The notes beneath the pieces were generated by a model. It was not told where the DNA came from. It ran no database searches and worked only from the letters and a program-made list of their open reading frames with translations. The translations under genes were made by a program, and so were the position numbers. DNA of 64,000 bases from Pedobacter lusitanus (GTDB lineage: Bacteria > Bacteroidota > Bacteroidia > Sphingobacteriales > Sphingobacteriaceae), in the NCBI RefSeq assembly GCF_040026395.1, contig NZ_CP157278.1, positions 1,364,001 through 1,428,000 of the forward strand, in the 5' to 3' direction. Positions 44,804 through 54,904 of this stretch are shown here, in pieces (the stretch's first letter is position 1; every line of letters begins with the position of its first letter).

Positions 44804-46537
44804 ATGCAATTAGAAGCAGCAATACAAAACACCATTAACGAATGGCTTAATGGCAATTATGACCAGCAAACGAAAGAAGAAATCCAAAAGCTAATAGACA
44901 GTGAGGCATCCACAGAACTGGTAGATGCTTTTTACAGAAGCCTGGAATTTGGTACTGGTGGACTCCGCGGAATTATGGGAGCTGGTTCTAACAGAATCAA
45001 TAAATATACAATTGGTACAGCTACACAGGGCCTGAGTAACTATCTGCTAAAAAAATATCCTGGAGAAAAAATCAAAGTTGCTATTGCACATGACAGCAGA
45101 AACCAATCAGATTTTTTTGCCAGAATTACGGCTGATGTCTTTTCAGCTAATGGAATTCAGGTCTATTTCTTTAAAGAACTCCGTCCTACTCCTGAACTCT
45201 CATTTGCCATCAGACAGTTAGGCTGCCGCAGCGGCGTAATGCTTACTGCATCTCATAACCCTAAAGAATATAATGGCTATAAGGCTTATGGCGCCGACGG
45301 CGGACAGTTTACGTCTCCTGATGATACCATGGTCATGGACGAAGTAGCTAAAATCAAAAGCATAGACGAAGTTAAATTTGAACGCAATGACCAGCTTATT
45401 GAACTGATCGGCGAAGAAATTGACACTTTATATCTGGATAAAATTACTGAGCTTTCAGTTTCTCCTGAAGCGATTGCCAGACAGAAAGATCTTAAAATTG
45501 TTTACTCTCCTATCCACGGAACAGGGATTACGCTGGTTCCTAAAGCACTGGCTCAATTTGGCTTCACCAATCTTACGCTGGTTGAAGAACAGAGTACACC
45601 AGATGGAAACTTCCCTACTGTAGTTTATCCAAATCCGGAAGAAAAAGAAGCAATGACCCTGGCTTTAAATAAAGCTAAAGAAATTGACGCTGACCTGGTT
45701 CTGGCAACAGACCCGGATGCAGACAGAGTAGGTATTGCAGTGAAAAATAATGATGGTGAATTCGTATTACTGAATGGAAACCAGACCGGAAGTATACTGA
45801 TTAATTATCTGCTTACTGCATGGCAGGAAAAAGGCAAACTGGATGGCAGTCAGTATATTGTTAAAACGGTTGTAACCACTAACCTGGTAGAAGAAATTGC
45901 AAAAGCTAAAAATGTAGAGTGTTTTAACACACTTACAGGCTTTAAACATATTGGTCATCTGATTACCAGCCTGCAAGGTAAAAGAACCTTTATCGGAGGT
46001 GGCGAGGAAAGCTACGGTTACCTGATCGGTGAACTGGTAAGAGACAAGGACGCAGTTATTTCATGTGCTTTCATCGCTGAGATGACGGCTTTCTATAAAG
46101 ATAAAGGCAGCAGCTTATATAATGCTATGCTGGATATGTTTGTAACGTATGGTTTGTATAAAGAAGAATTGGTTTCTCTGACTAAAAAAGGAAAAAGTGG
46201 TGCTGAAGAAATCAAAGCGATGATGGAGAAATTCAGAAATAATCCACCATTGGTTCTTGGAGGTTCTAAAGTAAAGACCTTGAAAGATTATGAACTGGGC
46301 ATAGAAACTAATTTAGATACACAGGAGAAAACCAAACTTGATTTCCCTAAATCTGACGTATTGCAATTCATCACTGAAGATGGAAGTATAGTTTCTGCAC
46401 GTCCTTCGGGCACAGAGCCTAAAATCAAGTTCTATTGCAGTGTAAATGCACCACTGGCAGACAAATCGCAGTTCAAAACTGTCGATACTGCTCTGGGAGC
46501 TAAAATAAAATCTCTGATGGAAGATTTACAAGCTTAA
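44804..46537 (+). CDS. Phosphohexomutase (phosphoglucomutase/phosphomannomutase)
   Basis: A 577-residue protein. The phosphoserine loop is VMLTASHNPKEYNGYKAYG, the metal-binding loop LATDPDADRVGIAV, the sugar-binding loop FIGGGEESYGYLIG and the phosphate-binding loop ARPSGTEPKIKFY. The length matches the bacterial PgcA-type alpha-phosphoglucomutases. It interconverts glucose-1- and glucose-6-phosphate, or mannose analogues, for cell-surface sugar precursors. It is followed by a strong terminator. Confidence 0.93.
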   Translation: MQLEAAIQNTINEWLNGNYDQQTKEEIQKLIDSEASTELVDAFYRSLEFGTGGLRGIMGAGSNRINKYTIGTATQGLSNYLLKKYPGEKIKVAIAHDSRNQSDFFARITADVFSANGIQVYFFKELRPTPELSFAIRQLGCRSGVMLTASHNPKEYNGYKAYGADGGQFTSPDDTMVMDEVAKIKSIDEVKFERNDQLIELIGEEIDTLYLDKITELSVSPEAIARQKDLKIVYSPIHGTGITLVPKALAQFGFTNLTLVEEQSTPDGNFPTVVYPNPEEKEAMTLALNKAKEIDADLVLATDPDADRVGIAVKNNDGEFVLLNGNQTGSILINYLLTAWQEKGKLDGSQYIVKTVVTTNLVEEIAKAKNVECFNTLTGFKHIGHLITSLQGKRTFIGGGEESYGYLIGELVRDKDAVISCAFIAEMTAFYKDKGSSLYNAMLDMFVTYGLYKEELVSLTKKGKSGAEEIKAMMEKFRNNPPLVLGGSKVKTLKDYELGIETNLDTQEKTKLDFPKSDVLQFITEDGSIVSARPSGTEPKIKFYCSVNAPLADKSQFKTVDTALGAKIKSLMEDLQA

Positions 46538-46557
46538 AATAGCTTTAAGGATAAAAT

Positions 46558-46592
46558 AAAAAAGGCGGAAAATCAGATTTTCCGCCTTTTTT
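46558..46592. terminator. Bidirectional terminator between pgm and lacI-type gene
   Basis: AAAAAAGGCGGAAAA pairs with TTTTCCGCCTTTTTT, loop TCAGA; A and T flanks serve both convergent genes. Confidence 0.92.
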
Positions 46593-46611
46593 ATTTACTA
46601 TTTCATGTGTG

Positions 46612-47625
46612 TTATCTTTCAATCAGTTTTGAAGCCAGCACTATATTATTCAATTCCTTTTTCTCAAAAGAATCTACCAGAGCCAGCTCTTTCAGCACAA
46701 AATTAATTACGTTTTCGGCAATTTCCTCTATTGGCTGATCTACTGCACTGATGGATGGAGAGTGAAGTTTAAAAATATCATGATCATCGTAAGCAATCAT
46801 CTTAAATGTACCATTCAATTTCTTATTCATTTCCCTGAAGCTGAACAAACCTCTTACTGCCAGATAATTTGTTGCAAAAAGAACGGCATCAATCTCTGGA
46901 TTTTCAGTAAAAAATGCAGTTAGTTCTGCAGTGGTCTCATCGGCTGTATTATTAAATGAAATCAGCTTGCATAACTTTTTATTGAGTTTGATATGATTTG
47001 CTTTCAATGCCTGCTCATAACCTTTATAGCGGTCCTTAATCTGCTCCACATCAACGTCTACAGTTACAAAAGCAATATTCTTCATTCCCTTATGAATTAA
47101 AGAATCTGTAGCCATGTAGGTTCCTTTGACATTATCAACCAATACACTGCTAACTTCCAGACCAGGCAAATGTCTGTCAAATACTACTACAGGGGTACGG
47201 TCAGACAATAACTCACGAATATCTTCTTCCATACCCACCATCGGGGCAATAATATAACCATCTACCTGTCTTGACTTAAACATCCTGATCAGACCTTTAG
47301 CCTTCTCCAGATTGTTTTCTGTACTGGAATAAATAATCTTATAACCATGTTTATAAGCCTTATCCTCAATCAATCTTGCGATGGCGGCAAAAAATGGGTT
47401 AGAAATATCTTCTACAATCAATCCGATAGTATTCGTATTTCCTGTACGCAGACTTCTTGCTACCTGGTTAGGCCTGAAGCCTACTTCTTTAATAATTGCC
47501 TCGACTTTTGCGATCATGTCCTGGCTGATCCGCATCTTCTCTGCTTTACCATTTAATATGAAAGAGACAGTAGTAATAGATACGTTAGCCTTCTTTGCGA
47601 TATCCTTTATAGAGAGGGGTTTCAT
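46612..47625 (-). CDS. LacI-family transcriptional regulator
   Basis: A 337-residue repressor-type protein. The HTH is LSIKDIAKKANVSITTVSF (4-22) followed by the hinge region FRPNQVARSLRT. The periplasmic-binding-protein-like sensor covers NTIGLIVEDISNPFF onward with conserved AVLFATNYLAVRG and IAYDDHDIF. The effector is probably a sugar; no sugar operon is adjacent. A palindrome AATCGATT at 47807-47814 in the region upstream is a possible operator of the CG-centred LacI type. Confidence 0.92.
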   Translation of the reverse strand: MKPLSIKDIAKKANVSITTVSFILNGKAEKMRISQDMIAKVEAIIKEVGFRPNQVARSLRTGNTNTIGLIVEDISNPFFAAIARLIEDKAYKHGYKIIYSSTENNLEKAKGLIRMFKSRQVDGYIIAPMVGMEEDIRELLSDRTPVVVFDRHLPGLEVSSVLVDNVKGTYMATDSLIHKGMKNIAFVTVDVDVEQIKDRYKGYEQALKANHIKLNKKLCKLISFNNTADETTAELTAFFTENPEIDAVLFATNYLAVRGLFSFREMNKKLNGTFKMIAYDDHDIFKLHSPSISAVDQPIEEIAENVINFVLKELALVDSFEKKELNNIVLASKLIER

Positions 47626-47944
47626 TTTGTTTTTTAATTTAGATGACCAATCTAGAAAAATAAAAACTATTAATGAAACAGTCTCAACAGTCTCTACAAT
47701 ATTTTATTTCACCAGGCAAACTCAAAGCCTAATGCTTATGTGGCAAATACTGCTTTTATCACGATAAAATATGCTAAAACGGCCTGCACGCGCACTAACT
47801 AATCTGAATCGATTAAATTTATCTATAATTCCGGTTTCCTGTCAATTGTAATAATCCTGTGATCAGGATCAGAAGAGATAAAAAAATCAATCCCGCAATA
47901 TTCCCCGGATAAACCGTAAATTTGTCTATTGATATCTTTTGACT
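47626..47944. promoter_or_regulatory. Divergent control region of the lacI-type gene and cbpA
   Basis: A 319-base gene-free region. TAAATTTG at 47917-47924 is a perfect -7 box 20 bases before the cbpA start. AATCGATT at 47807-47814 is a candidate LacI-type half-turn palindrome. No heat-shock CIRCE-like element is seen. Confidence 0.45.
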
Positions 47945-48871
47945 ATGGCATACATTGATTATTATAAAGTCCTGGGCGTGGACAAGACGGCAACGCAGGA
48001 AGAGATAAAGAAAGCGTACAGGAAGCTCGCACGTAAATATCACCCCGATTTAAATCCCAAAGATAAAGAAGCCAATAAATTATTTCAGCAGATCAACGAG
48101 GCTAACGAAGCTTTGAGTGATCCTGAAAAACGTAAAAAATACGACGATTACGGTGAAAACTGGAAACATGCTGATCAGGCCCAGCAACAGGGAGGTAATC
48201 CTTTTGGTGGCGGCAGAAGAGGATCAGCTGGTTTTGGAGGAGGATTTAACGGTGGATTTGGCGGTGGCGGTTCAGCCGACTTTGGCGGTGGAGATTTCTC
48301 AGACTTCTTTGAATCGATGTTTGGTGGCGGTGGCCGTCAGCAAAGAAACAGTGCGAGATTCAAAGGCCAGGATTTACAGGCAGAATTAAAAATCACCTTC
48401 CGGGAAGCAGCTGAAACACATAAACCTACCATAACCGTTAACGGTAAAAATCTGAGGATTACTATCCCGGCAGGGATTTCAAACGGACAGGTCATTAAAC
48501 TTAAAGGTCAGGGTAGCCCGGGTGTTAATAACGGCCCTTCAGGAGATCTTTTTATTACAATTACCATTGCTGAGGATGCTGTATTCAAAAGAATAGCCGA
48601 CGATCTTTATCTCACCAAAGAAATAGACCTTTATACAGCTATACTTGGTGGAGAAGCTACTATAGATACCTTAAACGGCAAAGTAAAACTGAAGGTGCCT
48701 GCAGGTACACAAAACGGAACAAAGATCAGATTGAAAGGCAAAGGATTCCCGGTTTACAAGAAAGATGGAGAATTTGGAAATCTTTTCATAACTTATACCA
48801 TTAATATACCGGTAGGCTTAACAGAAAAACAAACAGAGCTCTTTAAACAATTAAAAGAGCTGTCAGCGTAA
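47945..48871 (+). CDS. cbpA: CbpA-type DnaJ co-chaperone
   Basis: About 308 residues from [13 protein letters not shown] at 47945. The J domain has [14 protein letters not shown] with the essential HPD (about residues 35-37). A Gly/Phe-rich linker ([20 protein letters not shown] onward) and the two C-terminal peptide-binding domains follow, without a CXXCXGXG zinc region, which defines type II/CbpA. It recruits DnaK to substrates. The CbpM-like modulator gene follows by 19 bases. Confidence 0.95.
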   Translation: MAYIDYYKVLGVDKTATQEEIKKAYRKLARKYHPDLNPKDKEANKLFQQINEANEALSDPEKRKKYDDYGENWKHADQAQQQGGNPFGGGRRGSAGFGGGFNGGFGGGGSADFGGGDFSDFFESMFGGGGRQQRNSARFKGQDLQAELKITFREAAETHKPTITVNGKNLRITIPAGISNGQVIKLKGQGSPGVNNGPSGDLFITITIAEDAVFKRIADDLYLTKEIDLYTAILGGEATIDTLNGKVKLKVPAGTQNGTKIRLKGKGFPVYKKDGEFGNLFITYTINIPVGLTEKQTELFKQLKELSA

Positions 48872-48890
48872 TGGAATAATTCATCATCCT

Positions 48891-49184
48891 ATGGAAAACG
48901 AATTAATAACTATAAGAGATTACTGTGTTAATTATGCCATAGACCCTTCTTTTATTCAAGCACTGGAAGAGTCCGGATTAATCGCACTGACCATAATTGA
49001 CGGGAATAAATTCATACACTTTGAGCAATTAATGGAAATGGATCGTTACATCCATTTCCATTATGATCTGGAGATTAATATCGCGGGCATTGAAGCGATT
49101 GTAAACCTTTTACAGAAAGTGAAACATATGCAGCATGAGATAGAGATTTTAAAAACTCATATTCATGTTCATGAAAGCCACTAA
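48891..49184 (+). CDS. cbpM: CbpM-type modulator of CbpA
   Basis: A 97-residue MerR-like protein: N-terminal wing-like segment LITIRDYCVNYAIDPSFIQA, then FIHFEQLMEMDRYIHFHYDL and a helical tail EAIVNLLQKVKHMQHEIEIL. CbpM binds the J domain of CbpA and blocks its use of DnaK. Placement after cbpA in one operon agrees. Its stop codon overlaps that of the convergent dehydrogenase by three bases. Confidence 0.88.
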   Translation: MENELITIRDYCVNYAIDPSFIQALEESGLIALTIIDGNKFIHFEQLMEMDRYIHFHYDLEINIAGIEAIVNLLQKVKHMQHEIEILKTHIHVHESH

Positions 49185-50158
49185 AGACTGTCATAAACTT
49201 CCGGATTAACCAGAAATGGCGGTCTCTCCCCTTTCGATACTGCAATAATATTCTCAGCAGCTAATCTTGCCATAGCACTTCTGGTCCCTTCTGTAGCTGA
49301 ACCTATATGTGGTAAGACTGCAACGTTTGGCATAAAAAGCAACGGATTATCCGCATGCATAGGCTCAGGATTTGTAACATCCAGTCCTGCGCCCCAGATC
49401 AGCTTATTTTCGAGTGCATAAATCAGATCTGTTTCCTGATGTATAGCCCCTCTTGCTGTATTAATAAAAATTGCTCCGGGTTTCATTTGCTTAAACACCT
49501 CAAGATCAAATTTACCTTCGGTTTCTGCTGTTAATGCCGTATGAACGGTTAATACATCGCTTTGTTTTAATAATTCTTCAAAAGAGACAAGCTTTGCCCC
49601 CAGCTCATGCTCAGCCTCTTCATTTCTGTTACGGTTATGATAAATGATTTTCATACCAAAGGCACCGGCACAGCGTCTGGCCATTTCCACTCCTATCTTG
49701 CCTAATCCAAAAACACCCAGCGTACAACCACTCAGTTCTTTTCCTAAATTTGCAGTAGGTTCAAAAAAGTCCCATTCTCCGGCAGTGATTTTACGGTTCA
49801 TGTAAAAAGCATTTCTCGCCGCCGCCATCATCAGTAAGAAAGCAGTATCAGCAGTAGCCCCACTCAATACTCCCGGAGTATTACCTACTGGTATACCGAG
49901 TCGTGTTGCAGTTTCGATAGCTATATTATCATATCCTACAGAATGAAGTGCAATTACTTTCAAATGTTTACTGGCTTCTAAAAACTGTTCATCCAATCGC
50001 TGACCGGCGTTGAGCAATGCATCTGCGCCCTGACAGGCATCAATCAGCTCCCCCCTTGTCATACTCCTTTTTTCAGTCCATTGTTTAACTTTCAGGCCAG
50101 CGTCTTCAAGTAAACGTAAACCTGATTCTGGAATTATCCTGGTTATAAATACATTCAT
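49181..50158 (-). CDS. D-2-hydroxyacid dehydrogenase (glyoxylate/hydroxypyruvate reductase type)
   Basis: A 325-residue NAD(P)-dependent enzyme. The Rossmann motif LGVFGLGKIGVEMARR, the Arg-bearing FINTARGAIHQE, and the His/Glu pair of NVAVLPHIGSATEGTR, are those of the D-isomer family. It most resembles glyoxylate/hydroxypyruvate reductases. It follows a PoxB-type gene with five bases between them, so pyruvate/glyoxylate metabolism may be co-expressed. Confidence 0.88.
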   Translation of the reverse strand: MNVFITRIIPESGLRLLEDAGLKVKQWTEKRSMTRGELIDACQGADALLNAGQRLDEQFLEASKHLKVIALHSVGYDNIAIETATRLGIPVGNTPGVLSGATADTAFLLMMAAARNAFYMNRKITAGEWDFFEPTANLGKELSGCTLGVFGLGKIGVEMARRCAGAFGMKIIYHNRNRNEEAEHELGAKLVSFEELLKQSDVLTVHTALTAETEGKFDLEVFKQMKPGAIFINTARGAIHQETDLIYALENKLIWGAGLDVTNPEPMHADNPLLFMPNVAVLPHIGSATEGTRSAMARLAAENIIAVSKGERPPFLVNPEVYDSL

Positions 50159-50163
50159 GAGCG

Positions 50164-51888
50164 CTATTTACTCAAAAAATTCGAACTGATGGTATCCCAA
50201 ACCTCTTTTCCATCTCCTTTTAAGGTTTGTTTCAGCATATAAATACCAAATCCTTTAGCCTGTTCAAAATCTATTTTAGGCGGCATAGACAGTTCGGTCT
50301 GATTGACAACGACATCTACCAGTACTGGCCCGGGATGGGACAATGCAGCTGCAATAGCTCCTTCCACACCATCAGATTCTTCTACCCGGATTCCCCTGAT
50401 CCCAATAGCCTGTGCCATTTTTGCAAAATCCGGATTTTTAAGGTCTGTCCCGAATGGAGGCATACCAATCACTTTCATCTCCATAGCCACAAAACCCAGT
50501 GAGCTATTATTATAGACTATAATTTTTACTGGCAGATTGTATTGATAAATGGTTAAAATATCACCCATTAACATGGCAAAACCACCATCACCTGATAATG
50601 AAATAACCTGTCTGTCAGGAAAAGCAAATTGTGCGCCTATAGCCTGCGGCATTGCACTGGCCATTGTTCCATGATTAAAGGATCCGATCAATTTCCTGCC
50701 TTTTTTCATGTCTACATACCGGGCTGCCCATACCGTAGGCGTACCTACATCTGCTGTAAATATCGCATTATCGGCGGCCTGCTCACTTAAAATTCTGGTC
50801 AGATATTCCGGATGAATTGGCTTATTGGTAACCGGCTGTGCATGTGCAAGCAGGTTTTTCCTGTTGTCTCGATAACGTTCCTGACACTTTTCTAAAAATG
50901 AAGCATCAGCAACATCCTGCAGAAAAGGCAGCAAAGCTTTAACGGTTTCTTTTACGTCACCTGTCAGCCCGAGATTGAGTTTACATCTGCGGCCCAGTCT
51001 TTCCGGCCTGATATCAATCTGTACAATCTTAGCTTTGGAAGGATACCATTCTTTATAAGGAAAATCCGTCCCCAGCATCAAGAGTAAATCACTTTCTTCT
51101 ACGGCATGATAACCTGAAGAAATACCAATCAGTCCGGTCATTCCCACATCATAGGGATTGTCATATTGTACATGTTCTTTTCCTCTGAGCGCATGTACTA
51201 TTGGTGATTTAATTTTACCAGCCAGCGCTAATAATTCATCATGTGCATCTCTGCAACCCGCACCACACAATAAGGTAATCTTTTTAGCTTCATTAATCAG
51301 CTGTGCGAGTTTTTGTAATTCCTCATCAGAAGGGCGGATTGACGGGCGGCTGATAAATAAAGGATGATCCAACTCTTCGTTTTCCATCTTCTCCATGGCC
51401 ACATCACCAGACAGGCTGATCACGGCTACACCACTTTGTCCTATTGCATGCTGCATCGCAATCTGCAAAACTCTTGGCATTTGTCTGGCCGAAGCTATAG
51501 TTTCACAGTAATAACTGCATTCCCGGAATAAAGACTCCGGACGGGTTTCCTGAAAATAGGATGTTCCAACCTGCTCACTCGGGATATGCGCTGCAATAGC
51601 CAGTACAGGTGCATTACTTTTATGTGCATCATACAAACCATTAATCAAATGCATATTTCCTGGTCCGCAGCTACCTGCACAAACAGCTAATCTGCCTGTT
51701 AACTGAGCCTCGGCACCTGCGGCAAATGCTGCCGCTTCTTCATGCCGGTAATGAATCCATTTGATTTCTTTAGAATTACGTATTTCATCTACAATTCCGT
51801 TCAGCGAATCTCCTACCAAACCATGTACATGTTTAACTCCTGCCTGAATCAGTATCTCTACCAATTTTGCTGCTACTGTTTTTGCCAT
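50164..51888 (-). CDS. Thiamine-pyrophosphate enzyme, PoxB-like pyruvate oxidase
   Basis: About 574 residues from MAKTVAAKLVEILIQAG at 51888; an upstream ATG adds nine residues. The N-terminal domain has the catalytic Glu of HYRHEEAAAFAAGAEA, the central FAD-like domain has LLMLGTDFPYKEWYP, and the C-terminal TPP domain has the GDGGFAMLMGDILTIYQYN motif. The architecture matches pyruvate:quinone oxidoreductase PoxB, which converts pyruvate to acetate. The C-terminal membrane-binding peptide of E. coli PoxB is not obvious. Confidence 0.87.
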   Translation of the reverse strand: MAKTVAAKLVEILIQAGVKHVHGLVGDSLNGIVDEIRNSKEIKWIHYRHEEAAAFAAGAEAQLTGRLAVCAGSCGPGNMHLINGLYDAHKSNAPVLAIAAHIPSEQVGTSYFQETRPESLFRECSYYCETIASARQMPRVLQIAMQHAIGQSGVAVISLSGDVAMEKMENEELDHPLFISRPSIRPSDEELQKLAQLINEAKKITLLCGAGCRDAHDELLALAGKIKSPIVHALRGKEHVQYDNPYDVGMTGLIGISSGYHAVEESDLLLMLGTDFPYKEWYPSKAKIVQIDIRPERLGRRCKLNLGLTGDVKETVKALLPFLQDVADASFLEKCQERYRDNRKNLLAHAQPVTNKPIHPEYLTRILSEQAADNAIFTADVGTPTVWAARYVDMKKGRKLIGSFNHGTMASAMPQAIGAQFAFPDRQVISLSGDGGFAMLMGDILTIYQYNLPVKIIVYNNSSLGFVAMEMKVIGMPPFGTDLKNPDFAKMAQAIGIRGIRVEESDGVEGAIAAALSHPGPVLVDVVVNQTELSMPPKIDFEQAKGFGIYMLKQTLKGDGKEVWDTISSNFLSK

Positions 51889-51942
51889 AATATTCCTGGA
51901 TAAAATAAAAGCCATCCCATTGGGACAGCTTTGATCTGGTAA

Positions 51943-52614
51943 TTATTTTTTTACAACTTCATTATATCTGCGTTCAACTTCCGGCCAGTTAACCACGGTC
52001 CACCATGCGGTAATATAGTCTGCACGTTTATTCTGATATTTCAGATAATAGGCATGCTCCCAGACATCAAGTGCTAAAATAGGACGGCCTTTTTCTGCTA
52101 CAGCATCCATTAACGGATTATCCTGATTAGCCGTAGTAGTTATTTTAAGCTTGCCATTTTGCACAATCAGCCAGGCCCAGCCAGAACCGAAGCGTTTCGC
52201 TGCACTATCAGCAAAGGCAGCTTTAAACTTGTCCATTGTTCCAAAGTTTGCGTCAATCTCTTTCAAAAAAGCAGGTGATGCTGGCTTTGGCTTAGGAGCC
52301 ATAATCTGCCAGAATAATGAGTGATTATAATGTCCGCCTGCATTATTACGAATCGCAGCAGGATAAGTTGATGCCACAGCAAGTATCTGTGCAAGTGTCT
52401 TGCCTTCTGCGGTTGTACCTTTAACTGCCGCATTTAAATTGGTTACATAACCCTGATGATGTTTAGTATAATGGATTTCCATCGTCTGCTTGTCTATAGC
52501 AGGTTCAAGAGCATTATAAGCATAAGGTAGAGGTGCAAGTTTAAATTGCGCGCTGAGGGTCTGCGTTCCTGCCAAAAGCAGAACAATAGGAAAAAAGCTC
52601 TTCAATAATTTCAT
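51943..52614 (-). CDS. sodA: Exported Fe/Mn superoxide dismutase
   Basis: A 223-residue protein. A signal peptide ([21 protein letters not shown]) makes it periplasmic, unlike most bacterial Fe/Mn SODs. The metal site is complete: [23 protein letters not shown], and [15 protein letters not shown] giving the three His and one Asp ligands. It dismutates superoxide outside the cytoplasm. It is downstream of the copper/PepSY group and upstream of the PoxB-like gene. Metal choice cannot be decided by eye. Confidence 0.9.
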   Translation of the reverse strand: MKLLKSFFPIVLLLAGTQTLSAQFKLAPLPYAYNALEPAIDKQTMEIHYTKHHQGYVTNLNAAVKGTTAEGKTLAQILAVASTYPAAIRNNAGGHYNHSLFWQIMAPKPKPASPAFLKEIDANFGTMDKFKAAFADSAAKRFGSGWAWLIVQNGKLKITTTANQDNPLMDAVAEKGRPILALDVWEHAYYLKYQNKRADYITAWWTVVNWPEVERRYNEVVKK

Positions 52615-52638
52615 CTTAGAATAGGGATTAATATGAAA

Positions 52639-52673
52639 AGCTGTTTAAACTTATGATATAAGTTTAAACAGCT
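52639..52673 (-). terminator. Hairpin between the PepSY gene and sod
   Basis: AGCTGTTTAAACTTA pairs perfectly with TAAGTTTAAACAGCT, loop TGATA. On the minus strand a T-rich tail (TTTTC) follows; it may end the PepSY operon. Confidence 0.6.
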
Positions 52674-52710
52674 ACCTAATCAAAACGATTATTAAATTAT
52701 TTTGTTTTCC

Positions 52711-54288
52711 CTATTTCGTTTTAATAAACAGGATTAACCCTAATACACTCACTACTAACACACAAAAAGCGGAAAAAGCAGTCAGAAAATCACGAAAGTT
52801 TTTTCCTGCAAAATCCACGAGTAAAAATTTATGGAATACAGCAAAACTCAGGCCTTCCCTCCTGTCTGAATCCTGAACTTTTGCAGCAAGTCTGCCCGTT
52901 GACGTTTCCAGATAATAAGTAAGATGACCTGGAGTATTCAGCGCTATTTTCACTACCGGCAAACGTTTATTGACAAAACCGTAATCATTATCAAATTTAG
53001 TCAGATAAGCTGAGGAAGAAATAATCAGCGGAGCAGTCTCATCCGCAGCAGCATTAGCCATCATTTCACAACAGGCAGCTTCACCGTCAGCAGCTCCCTG
53101 TGCTACAAAATGTTTAACCAGGCTATAGCTATGCTCCATAATCCCATCAGCTAAGAGCTGCCCATCGGCCGCATCATAATAAGTGACATTGGGTTTATCT
53201 TTTTTATCCTTTTCTCCAAACATAGTTTCCGCTTTTGCTATCTGCTGCTTTTTCCAGCTGTCATTTTCTTTTTTGACAGTGTATACCTGATAGTAGGTTT
53301 TATCATTAAATCTGGCCAGGGAAATATTGCTGACCTGGTCCCATTGCACTGGTAAAGCTGTAGAAGCAACAGTCAGATCACACAGTCTGACTTCCGGTTC
53401 AACGACGTAATTAATCCTGTCATCAGGTGCAAATTTATGCGTCGCATGATAAGCCCCTGACCCCATAAAAGTAAGTGTAACAACAGAAGTCCATAACCCG
53501 ATACTCCGGTGATATTTACGTAAGAACCCTACTTTTTGCCCGGTAACAGGCTTTTTAAACTTCTTCCACAAAAAACCATAGATCAGTAATCCACTCAGCG
53601 TCGAAAAGATAACAATTGAAGCCAGTACCAACACCAGGGTATACCTGGCTGTATTATTCGTAATTTTAGCGATGAATTCATAGCTGTGAAAATTACTGAA
53701 TACCCAAAGAAAAATCTTTCTGTTGGTATCATTATAATTTGCCAGCCTGCTTTGTGAAGTTTCCACATACACATCCATCTTATCTTTTCTGTCGAAACTC
53801 ACCTTCCATACCGGCAGCAAACGGTTGATATATTTATACTCATCCGTAAAACTGCTGACCTGATTTACTGCGACTATTTTAGCAGTACTGTCTCCAAGAA
53901 AATACCGGCTCAGATATTCCGCATACAAACGATCTCCGTCAGGTAACTTTGCGCCATCTGCTGCAGAAAAATACAGTATTTCATTCTTCCTGTCTTTGAC
54001 CTGATAAAAGGTCTTTCCCTTGAAATTTATGATCCTGAAATTCTTGAATAAGTTGATCCCGTTTTTGCTAAGCACATCGTTAACAGACAGTTTGATCTGA
54101 CTGTTATTGACCGCTACCGGCTTAATATATTCATGTGCGATCTGCAGTTTGAACCAGTGGGCGATAATAGGATGACTTAAACCTGAACAAGTCCAGAAAA
54201 TTACCGGAATGATCGTCATAATCCCCAGGATCCGGTGCCAGGAATACATATTCCTTTTGACCGTCCGGCTAAGATTTGCAGTGCTCAT
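52711..54288 (-). CDS. PepSY-domain membrane protein
   Basis: A 525-residue protein with four hydrophobic segments (about 20-40, 213-235, 254-275, 505-522) and two long periplasmic PepSY-like regions (from about 60 and 315). Such PepSY-associated proteins often accompany iron/copper handling and ferric reductase-like functions. Two conserved His-containing TM motifs (SWHRILGIM; KYHRSIGLW) resemble haem-binding sites of this family. It follows sco with one base between stop and start, in an operon with a lipoprotein. Confidence 0.87.
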   Translation of the reverse strand: MSTANLSRTVKRNMYSWHRILGIMTIIPVIFWTCSGLSHPIIAHWFKLQIAHEYIKPVAVNNSQIKLSVNDVLSKNGINLFKNFRIINFKGKTFYQVKDRKNEILYFSAADGAKLPDGDRLYAEYLSRYFLGDSTAKIVAVNQVSSFTDEYKYINRLLPVWKVSFDRKDKMDVYVETSQSRLANYNDTNRKIFLWVFSNFHSYEFIAKITNNTARYTLVLVLASIVIFSTLSGLLIYGFLWKKFKKPVTGQKVGFLRKYHRSIGLWTSVVTLTFMGSGAYHATHKFAPDDRINYVVEPEVRLCDLTVASTALPVQWDQVSNISLARFNDKTYYQVYTVKKENDSWKKQQIAKAETMFGEKDKKDKPNVTYYDAADGQLLADGIMEHSYSLVKHFVAQGAADGEAACCEMMANAAADETAPLIISSSAYLTKFDNDYGFVNKRLPVVKIALNTPGHLTYYLETSTGRLAAKVQDSDRREGLSFAVFHKFLLVDFAGKNFRDFLTAFSAFCVLVVSVLGLILFIKTK

Positions 54289-54289
54289 G

Positions 54290-54904
54290 TTAATGCTTAT
54301 ATTCTGCCAGTAAAATATCCATATCTTTCATCAGCTGCGCTACCTGTTCATCTACAGTACCGTCATAAGCTCCTCTGATACGTTTTTCTTTATCAACCAG
54401 CACGAGATATCCCTGATGAATAAAACCGCCTGGTGCTGCTTTATCCTGCCCTACAGTGACCAGGTAATTACGTTCTGCCAAAGCATAAATTTGTTCTTTT
54501 GTGCCCCATAAAAACTCCCATTGCGTCCCCTTAATCCCCAGTTTAGTGGCATAAGCTTTCATTCTTGAAGGTGTATCGTATTTCACGTCTATAGTATGTG
54601 AAGCCAGTTTCACCTCTGGATTATTTAAGTATTTGTTATATACTTTTAACAGATTGCGGTGCATGGTCGGGCAGATAGTCGGGCAGGAAGTAAAGAAAAA
54701 ATCCGCGACATAAATGGCACCGTCAAAATCTTTACCGGTCACTACTGCACTATCCTGATTCAGAAATTTAAAAGCCGGAATAGTCCGGTAAGTCGTATCA
54801 GTCCCTGTGATATCCTGTTGCAAAAAAGGAAGTCTTTTTGGCTTGTCCTTACATCCTGTCACCACTGCCAGCAGCAGCAACAGATAAATCAGTCTCTTTC
54901 CCAT
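54290..54904 (-). CDS. SCO family copper-binding protein (first copy)
   Basis: A 204-residue lipoprotein-like protein with signal sequence ending VVTGC. The thioredoxin-like fold shows TSCPTICPTMHRN with the CxxxC copper site and HTIDVKYDTPS with the third ligand His. Sco proteins deliver copper to the CuA site of cytochrome oxidase. Its start overlaps the stop of the upstream lipoprotein gene by one base. It is a paralogue of the protein encoded at 56938, on the other side of fabH. Confidence 0.93.
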   Translation of the reverse strand: MGKRLIYLLLLLAVVTGCKDKPKRLPFLQQDITGTDTTYRTIPAFKFLNQDSAVVTGKDFDGAIYVADFFFTSCPTICPTMHRNLLKVYNKYLNNPEVKLASHTIDVKYDTPSRMKAYATKLGIKGTQWEFLWGTKEQIYALAERNYLVTVGQDKAAPGGFIHQGYLVLVDKEKRIRGAYDGTVDEQVAQLMKDMDILLAEYKH

